Shown: positions 10,380-18,833 of the stretch, in pieces | Position numbering within the stretch: the first letter of the stretch is position 1 | Layout: every line of letters begins with the position of its first letter | Assembly: GCA_003427395.1 (NCBI GenBank) | Contig: BFEA01000584.1 | Span: 164,112 to 188,260, forward strand | DNA: 24,149 nucleotides | Source: Chara braunii | Lineage: Eukaryota; Streptophyta; Charophyceae; Charales; Characeae | Direction: 5' to 3' | Position numbers and translations under genes: made by a program | Notes under the pieces: generated by a model | Told to the model about the DNA's origin: nothing | The model's database searches: none | The model's input: the letters and a program-made list of their open reading frames with translations, nothing else

Positions 10380-10448
<69 letters not shown>

Positions 10449-10471
10449 NNNNNNNNNNNNNNNNNNNNNNN

Positions 10472-10525
<54 letters not shown>
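10380..10525. repeat. GA microsatellite with assembly gap
   Basis: An uninterrupted (GA)n tract contains 23 undetermined bases at 10449-10471. Its true length is unknown. Confidence 0.95.
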
Positions 10526-10528
<3 letters not shown>

Positions 10529-10904
10529 AATTGCGTGAGAGATGTGAAACTCTGGAAGCAGCGTATCCAACTCTATGGGTGTATAGCAGGCTCTGTTAAA
10601 GCTCAGATTATTGTGTCACGTCATGAAATTGCACCCCAATTTACATTGACGATTTCCATGTCTTCTGTCTTCTGCTCCATTTTAGTGGACCTGCTCCCGG
10701 TTTACTTCATTGAGATTGTTTTTCGGACTGCTTCGGGTTTAAGAGCTTCTTAGAGGTGCGGAAAAATTAATTGAATATAAATTTATAAAACGTATATACG
10801 AACCTTATTTTCATCGATTGGATTGTGATGGTACCAGAACCTGCTTATTCTTTAGCTGTAGAAAAACTTTGTAATTGTGACAGCTACAGCTGCATATTCA
10901 GCAA
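10526..10904. other. Unassigned sequence
   Basis: No gene, RNA or repeat is recognised. A short open frame enters from the GA tract and has no family signature. Confidence 0.5.
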
Positions 10905-11082
10905 CACCAGGGGCCTAGTCCCATTAGCACAGAGGATTGGATTTAATTCCTGAATCTGGACTTGCATGTGGAAAGATGCAGAAAATTGCGATTGATCTGC
11001 TTTTCTGCATCTCTGAGCAAAACACATCCAGATTCAGGAATTTAATCCAATTATCTTTGCTAATGGGACCTGACTCCAGGTG
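10905..11082. other. Long imperfect foldback (178 bp)
   Basis: The two arms, about 80 bases each (10905-10984 and 11001-11082), are reverse complements with scattered mismatches. Paired blocks include CCCATTAGCA with TGCTAATGGG, ATTCCTGAATCTGGA with TCCAGATTCAGGAAT, and GATGCAGAAAA with TTTTCTGCATC. The apical loop is about 16 nt. No clear target duplication flanks it. It could be a foldback transposon remnant or a precursor of small RNAs. Confidence 0.75.
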
Positions 11083-11209
11083 TCATCCTGCCTTTGGATA
11101 TCGGTGTACGTGTTGCACTAAGGGACAAAAAAAAAAAAAAAAAAGACCAGGCCGCTGTTAGCGCGTTATACTAGTTTATAGCATACAATTGCTGCCCATA
11201 AGAGACCCA

Positions 11210-11470
11210 TATACCTAGGCTACCAGCCAGGCTACCCGGGTCACGTTGTTTGCCCGGGTGGCCCGGCCGTGCAAGGACAAAAAAAGGCCCCAGCAAAAGA
11301 AAAAAATGTGAAAAAAAACTATGCCTCAGGCCCTCAGGGTCACATCGAAATTCGTTACCAAAATTTAAATAAAAATAAAGTAATTACTAATTAGTAATTA
11401 CTTTTTTTATATTATTTAATTTATTTTACAATTTGTTTTTTTGCCCGGCTGGGCAAGTGGTCCCTGTCCA
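11210..11470. other. AT-rich block around a perfect 28-bp palindrome
   Basis: Positions 11377-11404 read the same on both strands (centre TAATTACTAATTAGTAATTA). Partly complementary A/T-rich sequence extends on both sides. GC-rich edges carrying GCCCGG motifs near 11260 and 11440 give the block a MITE-like plan, but I could not define terminal repeats or a target duplication. Confidence 0.5.
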
Positions 11471-12235
11471 CTCTGGTAGTGTCATATGACTGTGTGATAC
11501 AAAGTAGAGATGGTCAAGTCAAGTCAAGCAACTCAATACAAGACAAGACGAGTGTGATTACACATCCTCGAAATCCGCGAAAGTTACGGTACAAACCTTA
11601 AAACATTCCGCACGCACAAGATCCTCCAAACATACCACAGACCGTCCGCGTACTAAGCGGAAGCAGGCGTACCGTAAGAGGACAAAGACGTCTGACCCGG
11701 TACCAGGCCCAGTTCCCGAACCTGTCCGGGTATACCCTAATCGAAACGACAGGTTATGAGAACGGTACGGCCTGGTGCCCGGTCCGCTTAGGGCCTGCCC
11801 CACGTATCCGTTCAAAGGAACAAACGCATATCCGACAACAGTACAAATCCTACCACATGTCTAGTTTGGCCAAACTACTAATACAAAAAAAAAAACAAAA
11901 AAAAAAAACAAAAAAAAAAAAAAACTAGGACCAGTGAGAAGTAGAGTGTCTGCCAGACCAAAGACGACGGGTCGAAGGTGTCAACGCGGGCTCAACGGAC
12001 TCCTCCTGCGCAGACTACGACTACAGAGAACTCGACAGACTTTCCATTGTATGGTACCAAACGCGCTGTCCGAACATACGCGTCAGAAGAAGGTACAAAT
12101 CCGGCAGAATCAAACCCGGAGACTCCTCCAGACGTAGCTCTATCACGCAATTGCGAGGGAGTCAAAGAACTACGGCATCCACCAAACCAAAGAACACGAA
12201 TCAAAACCTGCCGGTTGCATCAAAACACTCCTGCA
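11471..12235. other. Unassigned sequence with an interrupted poly(A) tract
   Basis: A tract of A runs broken by C lies at 11885-11925. Open frames on both sides of it (11558-11815 minus, 11978-12301 plus) have no recognisable motifs, and they overlap other repeats. No gene is called. Confidence 0.45.
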
Positions 12236-12346
12236 CTACAGTCTTCCCCTGAATACAATGCACGGTCATTATATCTGAATTTGGGGCATCTTTCAGTCTA
12301 AATTCAGCTATAATGACCGCCCGTTGTATTCGGGGGAAGACTGTAG
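12236..12346. other. Near-perfect 111-bp foldback; MITE or miRNA-precursor candidate
   Basis: The left arm 12236-12284 pairs with 12298-12346. Of 49 pairs I count three mismatches and three G-U wobbles when the plus strand is folded. The 14 outermost pairs are perfect (CTACAGTCTTCCCC with its complement), and the loop is about 13 nt. The length and pairing resemble a plant pri-miRNA stem-loop. The ends also read TA then CAGTCTTCCCC, and GGGGAAGACTG then TA, which fits a tiny Tc1/mariner-type MITE with TA target duplication. The sequence alone does not decide between these. Confidence 0.75.
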
Positions 12347-12406
12347 CTATACTACTACTGGGTAACTTCGACATCATGCATTGAGCAAAATAGTAAAATA
12401 CATCAT

Positions 12407-12604
12407 TACGGCCATTTTTTTTATTTTTATTTTTTCCTTAAAAAGGACGACGGCCTTGAGATATTACCATTGAGCTGACCGGCCCCAAGCAATTCATTAG
12501 TAGTTGGTTTTATTCGTCAAGTTCCATCATCGGGATTCGAACACAGGTCTGTATTTCAACAGTTCATGGGTGTACCCACTGAGCTAGGCTCTTGGGTACG
12601 GCCA
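12407..12604 (-). mobile_element. tRNA-derived SINE with 8-bp target-site duplication
   Basis: On the minus strand a tRNA-like head begins at 12596 with an A box TAGCTCAGTGGG (12575-12586) and a B box containing TGTTCGAATCCC (12532-12543). A body follows, then an A-rich tail at 12415-12436. Direct repeats TACGGCCA flank it at 12407-12414 and 12597-12604, so the inserted body is 182 bp. The 3' domain (12432-12486) reappears on the plus strand at 23490-23540, which marks a family. The tRNA of origin cannot be fixed because the anticodon arm is decayed. Confidence 0.75.
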
Positions 12605-13975
12605 ATTTTTTCGTACCGAACGCTGTTCATCCATTTTTCCGAGTCGATCAATCGCCTAGTAGTTAGGTAATATTACTCCCACCTCGCCATCCGGTCAGAT
12701 GTTCAAACGTCTGCGTCCACACCGTGTCCCTTCTGAATGCAAACCTCCGTAACACTCTTTCGAAGAAGCTTGCTGGGATGTATTTCAGCCTCAATTCGCG
12801 TTTGAGTGACAGTACTCTCTCTCTCTGGGATCTCACTGTGAATGGAGGTGTTCCTGTCGATTCGATGCAAGTAGCTGGTAATTGCAGCACTCTTTTGTTG
12901 CTTGCTTCCCCAGGAGTGGAATAATTGTTCTGTTTGAAACTCCGTATCTCCTGAAGTCCATATGCTCTCCTCATTCCGAGCCTGTCACATTTGTACGTAG
13001 CCCAAATATGGGTAACTGCGCGTGCACCTCACTTCACACCAGAGGAAATCCAAATTCCCGGTCCCGTCATCCGTACGTTTCAAACAAAGGTTACGAGGGT
13101 AGCAGCGTTCGAAATGCCGCAACACCCAGTCCAGTCTTTCTCCTGACAATGAGGCAACCACCAGAATCACGCCGTCCTTTAACCTTACTCCGAACGCTTG
13201 ACGGCAACATACTGGCCCAGACTGCGCAGGAACATTTACCTCGGCATACGTACACAAGATGCATGCCGGAGGGGGGCTGGTGCTTTTTCGCATGGGGACC
13301 CACATCTTGCCTAAGTAATACCGTTGTTGCGTATGTGTAGGTGTTACATGCACAGATATGCAATGTACGTAATAAACGAGGATCTGCAGTGTGATGAAAA
13401 GGACAGAATGGACAATGCGGTGCGAGTAGAATCTCGACAAACAATGTTCATTCTCATACATACAAAAGGTGCTGAATAGCGCAGGGAAGACTTTGATACA
13501 AGGACTGACCTGACAGGGACTTACCTCACTCACGTAATAACAAGTAGCGAATGCTAGAGTCATGATAACGAGTCCAATCAATGTTTGAACTCAGACCAAA
13601 CATGCATCATATCCATCACCGAGTGTGAGGGAGCCTGGCGCTGTACACAGGAAGGAAGCGCCAGGTGCAGACATACACAGACGAAGAGGTAGGGAACANA
13701 CGAACGGAGGGAGAGTGATGGGAATGTCGTTAACACCAAGTCTTGGTCACCAATCCCAAATAATCCCTCATTGCCATGTCTGAAGTCCCCAAAAGTCGAG
13801 TCTGGATCCAATGTCACCAAGCTCTGTCTCTCTTCTCTCGCAGTCTGCAGATGCAGTGAAGTCAGATGTTGAGAGGGAGAGAAGAAGATGGTGGACTGAG
13901 AAGAGGAAGNAGAAGACTCTCTCTCTCACTGTTACGAACCAGATACTAACCTGTGATGTGGGCGTTGTGCTGCAG
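12605..13975. other. Unassigned sequence with open frames of unknown meaning
   Basis: A 198-codon open frame lies on the minus strand at 12985-13581 and a 103-codon frame at 12663-12974. Neither shows a motif I recognise, and neither has clear coding support. Pyrimidine tracts ending in AG near 13820-13845 look like splice acceptors for the plus strand. Undetermined bases are at 13699 and 13910. Confidence 0.4.
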
Positions 13976-14073
13976 GTACCTCGAAGACGAAGCTGGAGCA
14001 ACGGCGCTGCAGGTAAGTACTCCTGGCCTCCGCACAAACTCTCTCTCTCTCTCTCTCTCTAACACTATCCTAG
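13976..14073 (+). other. Candidate 37-nt exon and 61-nt intron
   Basis: Positions 13976-14012 are preceded by a CTAAC branch-like site and TTGTGCTGCAG, and are followed by GTAAGT. The next 61 nt (14013-14073) have GTAAGT at the start, a CT tract, CTAAC, and end in TAG. In one frame the exon reads YLEDEAGATALQ and would continue across the junction with 16 more residues before a stop. No protein family is recognised, so this is a weak gene fragment call. Confidence 0.3.
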
Positions 14074-14251
14074 ATATGTGGCCCAACGCTGGAGACTACA
14101 GCTACCTACTGCGCCCAGCGCTGAAGACTACAAGCTAACGCTACCACTACTACAACGCAGCGCTCCCTCCAGAGTGCCGCTCCCGAATCCTGAAGACTAC
14201 TGCCTCCTGAATAATGAATCGTGAAGGGCCTGGGGGGGTACTTATATACTT

Positions 14252-14437
14252 CCACAGCCTGCCTCCTGACTGCCTGAAGGGCCAGCCAGGCCGAGGAGGC
14301 TGCTCTTGCCAATCCACGGCCTGCCTCCTGACTGCCTGAAGGGCCAGCCAGGCCGAGGAGGTTGCTCTTGCCAATCCACGGCCTGCCTCCTGACTGCCTG
14401 AAGGGCCAGCCAGACTGAGGAGGCTGCTCTTGCCAAT
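14252..14437. repeat. Three-copy 62-bp tandem repeat
   Basis: Units start at 14252, 14314 and 14376, each reading CCTGCCTCCTGACTGCCTGA, then a GGGCCAGCCAG block, then GCTCTTGCCAAT. Copies differ by only a few bases, which points to recent expansion. Confidence 0.9.
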
Positions 14438-14714
14438 GCCGAAGTGTGCCAGGGGCTGGCGCTGCAGCATCTGCTGAGGCTGGCGTGGATACAGGCTACG
14501 AATAGCCTGTTCCCGAAACCCTGGTTCGGTGCCTGAGTTTCAGGGCCGATTGTTCTGACCGAAAATAGCCCTTCGTTTCAGGCTAAAAAGGCTCTTGCCA
14601 TTTTTAGTTTGAAACGACACAGGGACTGTAGGCCCCTGTTTTCAGGCTGAAATCTAGGCTTTTTGGCTGAAGGGCGCAGGGCCTGGAAAATGGCCTGTGT
14701 GTGCAGGCGCAGCA
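14438..14714. other. Unassigned sequence replacing the end of the reverse transcriptase
   Basis: Short motifs such as TTTCAGG and CAGGCTGAAA recur here. No reverse transcriptase homology continues below 14715, so the Penelope-like element is truncated or rearranged at this point. Confidence 0.45.
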
Positions 14715-15857
14715 TGTAACAGTAGGTGTGCTGCAAATCTATCGCAACAGACTTCCTCAGGTCTTCGAAGTCCACCTTCCTCCAGTGGTCCGCTCCGGTT
14801 GTCATCCCAAATGATGCTCCTGTCCCCCCCTTGTATGCACTCTGACGAAATCACGATCTTTCTTCTCGTGGTAGTCCAGCAACCGCTCAACTGCTCTCAC
14901 GATGTCACCATGTGGCAATCGGCTAAACGTGTCCTTGATATCAAAGGAATGCGCTGTGATCCTGGCCAAGTGCCTGATACGTCTAATCCTACTACCATTG
15001 ACCTTCTCCAGTCTCGTCGTCAGTTGTGACACAGCAGGGAGGTTGAAGTGACAGTATTTTCAGATACATTACAACCACTCGATCGACCTTGCAGTGGCTT
15101 GGGCACGATCGGGTGGTGCCATTAGCTTCGGCTGGTGTGCAAATTTGTCTTCATTGTGTGGTGGCTATGTCTACTTCGATTGTGCATGTGTGTGACCGGG
15201 TACACCGGATCACGGGGAAAAACGAGTACCCGTGTTGGGGTGGGGTTAAGTGCTCATCTTGGGGCTTAACTTTCACCCCGGTCCACTTTACCGTTTGGTT
15301 GAGTGTTTGCGTCCGAATAGGGAGGGCATGTGTTCACTCCTTGGACAGTGCGGACTAATGAAAAATGTATTTTCAGGTTGAAGTGACAGTTGGTTGGCAG
15401 TGGGGCTAGTAGGAAGTTCAGTCCCCTTGCTGCGATCCTACTGGTGCGAACCATTGGTCGGACAGATCGGGCGACGATATCTTGTCAGATCTTTATGTTT
15501 CAGGATTACGTACGCCAACCACAGCTTGCCTTTCAAGTTGTTATCCCACCTCACAAACTTTTGCAGACCGGCGTCCTTCATGTCCTCTCGCACCTCACGC
15601 AGCACGATAGTTTCAGGTGAATGTGTAACGGTACATCCTAAGCTCCTCACAAAAGTATCCATCATTGTGTCGCAATAAGTCTTAGGACACATGACAACAG
15701 TCTCACGCCGGTTCCGATCTAATGAAGTGAGTACAAGACCCTCAAACTGTTTCTTTAGGCTCTCAACATTCTTCACAAGCAGCTGCGAATTCCCATTCTC
15801 ACTATCGACATGCGTTCGAAAGTTCCTCCACTTTTGGAAGCCCAGTTCGACTTCCGA
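14715..15857 (-). pseudogene. Penelope-like reverse transcriptase, frameshifted and interrupted
   Basis: The minus strand encodes SEVELGFQKWRNFRTHVD, then VESLKKQFEGLVLTSLDRN, KHKDLTRYRRPICPT, RTSRIAARGLNFLLAPLP, FDIKDTFSRLPHGDIVRAVE and VDFEDLRKSVAIDLQHTY. This order and the FDIKDTF motif fit the Penelope-like reverse transcriptase group, with the aspartate of motif A present. It is not functional. There is a frameshift near 15440. A 319-bp insertion splits it at 15056-15374. A second frameshift falls in a seven-base C run (plus strand) near 14824-14830. Homology stops before the catalytic YxDD box. Removing the insertion restores a continuous reading across the junction (CHFNLPAVSQLTTRLEKVN), which confirms the gene was once intact there. 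Confidence 0.8.
15040..15390. mobile_element. 319-bp insertion with 16-bp target-site duplication
   Basis: The direct repeat AGGTTGAAGTGACAGT occurs at 15040-15055 and 15375-15390 and brackets 319 bp (15056-15374). The duplicated site lies in the reverse transcriptase coding sequence. The insert has no long open frame, no poly(A) tail and no firm terminal inverted repeats. It contains short complementary stretches such as GGGTAC with GTACCC. A 16-bp duplication suits target-primed retroposition, so an unclassified SINE-like element is the best reading. Confidence 0.8.
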
Positions 15858-16461
15858 CTATAGCAAAAGCAGTGGATCTGATCTCTGTGATCGTGGAATA
15901 TTGTTAGTGTTTGCTAATAGAGGGTGATCAACCACATCCTTCCATCGGTATGTTTGGTAACTTTCCATCGGTATGTTTGGTAACTTTCCATCGGTATGTT
16001 TGGTAACTTACCTCGAAAGTTCCTCCACTTTCGAAAACCGAGTTCGACTTCTGACTGTAAAGAAAGCAGTCGATCCGATCTTTGTGATCATGAAATATTG
16101 TTAGCGTTTGCCAATAGAGGGTGATCAACCACATCCTTCCATCGGTATGTTTGGTCACTTACTGCGAAAGTTCCTCCACTTTCGAAAACCAAGTGTGACT
16201 TCCGACTGTAAAGAAAGCAGTCGATCCGATCTCCGTGATAGCGGAATATTGTTAGCGTTTGCTAACAGAGGGTGATCAACCACATCCTTTCATCGCTATG
16301 TTTGGTAACTTTCTATCAGTATGTTTGGTAACTTACCTCGAAAGTTCCTCCACTTTCGAAAACCAAGTTCGACTTCCGATTGTAAAGAAAGCAGTCAATC
16401 CGATCTCCGTGATCGTGGAATATTGTTAGCGTTTGCTAATAGAGGGTGATCAAGCACATCC
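15818..16461 (-). repeat. Four-copy duplication of a Penelope-like coding segment
   Basis: The block GAAAGTTCCTCCAC begins diverged copies at 15818, 16015, 16166 and 16340 (plus-strand view), with spacings of 197, 151 and 174 bp. On the minus strand each copy encodes a version of DHPLLANANNIPRSRRSD followed by LLSLQSEVELGFRKWRNFR. Between copies 1 and 2 the linker is a perfect 23-bp repeat present three times (15941-16009). The copy next to the reverse transcriptase continues into it, and the most distal copy joins the upstream coding region, so the segment multiplied inside the element. Confidence 0.85.
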
Positions 16462-16628
16462 TTCCTCAAGCGAAACGGCACATGCCCATCCACGCGGGGA
16501 TAGGGTAATCTTGTGCATTGACAGGTCAACACATTACGGGATGCAAAAACCCGATGATTGTGCAAAAGCTCGCCGACAGTTAGGTTCTTCTGCCAAACTA
16601 TCCGAGTCTTCGTTCGTGCTCGACGCAT
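16395..16628 (-). pseudogene. Penelope-like element coding segment upstream of the reverse transcriptase
   Basis: The minus strand reads IVWQKNLTVGELLHNHRVFA, then NVLTCQCTRLPYPRVDGHVP and FRLRKDVLDHPLLANANNIP, and then meets a stop inside the amplified segment. The cysteine-containing stretch followed by GHVPFRL resembles the conserved region before the reverse transcriptase in plant Penelope-like elements; this is from memory of the family. It is in the same orientation as the reverse transcriptase. Confidence 0.6.
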
Positions 16629-16723
16629 GAAGCAGATAGGTAAGTCACATTTCAGCTAAACATCATTAGCTACCTTACGAAGTTCGCAGACACTAATCCT
16701 ATCATCAAACTTCACCTTGATTA

Positions 16724-17128
16724 CTATATTAGTAGTAAGTCAGCGCTCAAGCTGAGATTAAATTTGTCGAGAAATACTTGTGAAACTATTATTCTCAGGT
16801 ACTTCCTGGTTGACTTCCTTGAAAAATCTTGAATCGTGTTATAGAGTTGTAACATAGATCGCATATCCCATTCATAGATCTTGTCGATAGCTCCCGGTTT
16901 TTTCATAAGTGAAATAAGGAACTTTTCAAATATCCACATTGCGGTTTCCACGAAATTGTGTTGAACGACGATACAACGTCCGCTCTCAAACCACGTCTTA
17001 CAGTCTTTAAGTATACCCGATTCGGGAACACAAGATATCTTGGTAGCCCCAAACTTCTTAGAAATATCCTCCCATGTTGATTGCCAGACGTTACCCCCAC
17101 TAATGTCGATAACGAAGTTCCTTCCCAT
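16724..17128 (-). CDS. Unknown protein, probably part of the Penelope-like element
   Basis: This 134-codon frame starts MGRNFVIDISGGNVWQSTWE and has a tryptophan-, aromatic- and lysine-rich composition, including KTWFESGRCIVVQHNF. I recognise no domain. Its orientation and its position between the coiled-coil frame and the reverse transcriptase suggest it belongs to the element. No start context or splice sites were established. Confidence 0.35.
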   Translation of the reverse strand: MGRNFVIDISGGNVWQSTWEDISKKFGATKISCVPESGILKDCKTWFESGRCIVVQHNFVETAMWIFEKFLISLMKKPGAIDKIYEWDMRSMLQLYNTIQDFSRKSTRKYLRIIVSQVFLDKFNLSLSADLLLI

Positions 17129-17434
17129 CCCTGCGACTCATGTTCCTTTAGTATTGCAAATTAATCCAGTAACCAAACATCCGATGCGTGTGTTCGAAAG
17201 CGAATAGGAGCTATAACTCGTGATTTCTCACATATCTAATTGTGCTTCCTAGACCTCTCCTTCTTCCCCATTGTCCGTACTTTCATAGTACGATTCTTTC
17301 TTGATTTGACGCCTGGCGTATTCAAGTAAGGAGACAACTGGCGGATATACAAACTCTCAAGTTTACTCAGCTCATCGTTAACTATAATGTCGATCGGTAT
17401 GAGAACGTAGTTTTCTACTCCGAAAGACCCCAGC
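17129..17434. other. Unassigned sequence inside the retroelement
   Basis: Nothing recognisable is seen between the two minus-strand frames of the element. Confidence 0.45.
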
Positions 17435-17534
17435 CATCACTAGCACCTCGGGGAGAGGCTGCATCTATTGGTGCCAGGGATGCTGATAAGAGCAGGCATC
17501 ACTAGCACCCGGGGAGAGGCTCCATCTATTGGTG
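17435..17534. repeat. 62-bp period tandem duplication
   Basis: CATCACTAGCACC with GGGGAGAGGCT and CATCTATTGGTG occurs at 17435 and again at 17497, with small differences. The repeat overlaps the C-terminal codons of the coiled-coil frame, so that frame's end may be altered. Confidence 0.8.
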
Positions 17535-18259
17535 GGGAGCAACACCTGCTGGAAAATGGTTCCAGCGTCCCTTACACAACATGAATCAAATGACTTCTCA
17601 AATCTCAATTTACCAATTAACCCGATGGCCGCTGGAGTCTTCTTACGGATAGAAGGCGAGGTCTTCTTTGGGTTCGGTGTCTTCGCCGTCTTACTCTTAG
17701 CTCTCGTCATTCTCCCTGCTAATCCGGTTGGTCTCGAAGCTCGCCAAGGCGTGCGCTTCGGCGGTAGTTCCATTGGCGGACTACCTTCGAGCACCGGTTC
17801 CGAACCCTTCTTCCTCTTGTTCGTAAGGCACAGGTTGCGTATACGCAGGTGAAGCTCCTCGGTCTCGCTGCTACTAGCGCTTCTCTCCGGGGTTGTTTCC
17901 GACGGTTCAACCACCTTTTGCCTACCACGAGCCACTGCCGTGCACAACTCTCCGATCGCGTCACAGATTTCTTGTTGCACGTCCTCTCGAACCTCTTTGC
18001 GGAGTTCTCCTACTCGAACAGCCATCTTGATGTCTAAGCACTTATGGATCTCCTCCTTTCTTTCCGCCTCCTTGTGTGCCTTTTCTTCCTTCTTTTTCGT
18101 CCTAAGTTCGGCTTCGGCACGTTCGGCCTCCGCTCCTTCCTCCGCTTCTCTCCTCTCAGTTTTTCTGCGTTCCTTCGTCGCTTTCTTTTGCTGTTCAATC
18201 TCAACATACTGGCAGACAACAGCCACACTCTTCCCAATGTCAATCACCTTAGATTCCAA
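17465..18259 (-). CDS. Coiled-coil, basic-tailed protein of the retroelement (gag-like)
   Basis: The frame is 264 codons. Residues about 20-75 are a highly charged Glu/Lys/Arg/Ala coiled coil (EQQKKATKERRKTERREAEE and on). Residues 80-115 form a second helical region. From about 125 a Ser/Thr-rich linker leads to SSSETEELHLRIRNLCLTNK, and the tail is rich in Lys, Arg, Pro and Thr (RMTRAKSKTAKTPNPKKTSP). Such a layout suits a nucleic-acid-binding structural protein. I recall similar predicted proteins beside retroelements in charophytes, but cannot verify this. No zinc knuckle is visible. The frame has no internal stop, unlike the reverse transcriptase. The last 40 or so residues overlap a tandem repeat and may not be original. 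Confidence 0.5.
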   Translation of the reverse strand: MESKVIDIGKSVAVVCQYVEIEQQKKATKERRKTERREAEEGAEAERAEAELRTKKKEEKAHKEAERKEEIHKCLDIKMAVRVGELRKEVREDVQQEICDAIGELCTAVARGRQKVVEPSETTPERSASSSETEELHLRIRNLCLTNKRKKGSEPVLEGSPPMELPPKRTPWRASRPTGLAGRMTRAKSKTAKTPNPKKTSPSIRKKTPAAIGLIGKLRFEKSFDSCCVRDAGTIFQQVLLPTNRWSLSPGASDACSYQHPWHQ

Positions 18260-18299
18260 CTCGACACTTTCATGCGCATGCCTAGTCCGATCAAGTTTG

Positions 18300-18833
18300 C
18301 GTTAGGCAAGGATCCCACAGGACCGCGGAAAGGAAAAATTTTGCCGCAAAACTGTTTCCAGGACCCCACAGCCTGACGCAAACGTCCTGGAAAAGATGAA
18401 ATTTCTTCCGCAAACCCTTTTCCAGGACTCCACAGACCGAAGATTGCAGCTTGGAAAAACATCGTTTCGTGTTTTCACGTAGTCCGCGGCCTGGAAAAGT
18501 CTCACGGGAGATTCCTCGCCGCAATTTTGTGCAGACTGTAGAGGGTAGGGGGGAGGGCATGTCGTTCCTGGAAAAGTCTCGCGGGAGGCAGCAGCCAATA
18601 GCGATGAAGAGTGCGCCCCCCCCAAAAAAAAAAAAAAAAAAAAAAACGGAAAAAAAGAACAAAACAAACGAGTGCCAACGGAAACAGGCAACGATTGGCT
18701 CAACGGATTTCCAACCGCATCTGGTCCTCTGCGATGGGGTCCCGGGAAAAGTACTTTCCGACTTTCCGAAATGACGTGCCCGCTTTTCGTGGGCAAACGT
18801 CTTCTCCATCCGCACTGCAGTGGGATTCCTGCC
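18300..18833. repeat. Diverged repeats with TTCCAGGACCCCACAG-type motifs
   Basis: Short related blocks recur: TTTCCAGGACCCCACAG near 18355, TTTTCCAGGACTCCACAG near 18418, and CCTGGAAAAG near 18390, 18491 and 18569. An A tract follows a C run at 18617-18646. Open frames on both strands across this block shift frame and lack motifs. Confidence 0.5.

Larger units (their letters stand above)
14715..18259 (-). mobile_element. Decayed Penelope-like retroelement
   Basis: From 5' to 3' on the minus strand the block holds a coiled-coil, basic-tailed protein (18259-17465), a frame of unknown function (17128-16724), a conserved pre-reverse-transcriptase segment (16628-16395), a tandemly amplified segment (16461-15818) and a frameshifted reverse transcriptase (15857-14715). 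All share orientation and order, so I infer one element. Element ends and long terminal repeats were not found. The diagnostic GIY-YIG endonuclease is not seen, because the 3' part is missing or the element lacks it. Confidence 0.65.

Noticed and set aside
10292-10753. Plus-strand frame of Arg-Glu repeats with undetermined residues
   Set aside because: It translates the GA microsatellite and its 23-base gap; there is no domain on either side.
12985-13581. 198-codon minus-strand open frame as a gene
   Set aside because: No recognisable domain, no start context and no sign of conservation; overlapping frames are equally open.
15056-15374. Terminal inverted repeats on the 319-bp insertion
   Set aside because: ATACATT occurs near both ends in inverted form, but at different offsets and without extension, so it is not a convincing terminal repeat.
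15818-16461. Array of microexons with TTTCTTTACAG acceptors and GTAAGT donors on the minus strand
   Set aside because: The signals look good, but reading through the acceptor gives continuous protein sequence matching the element on both sides (NNIPRSRRSD, LLSLQSEVEL). A duplicated coding segment explains it better.
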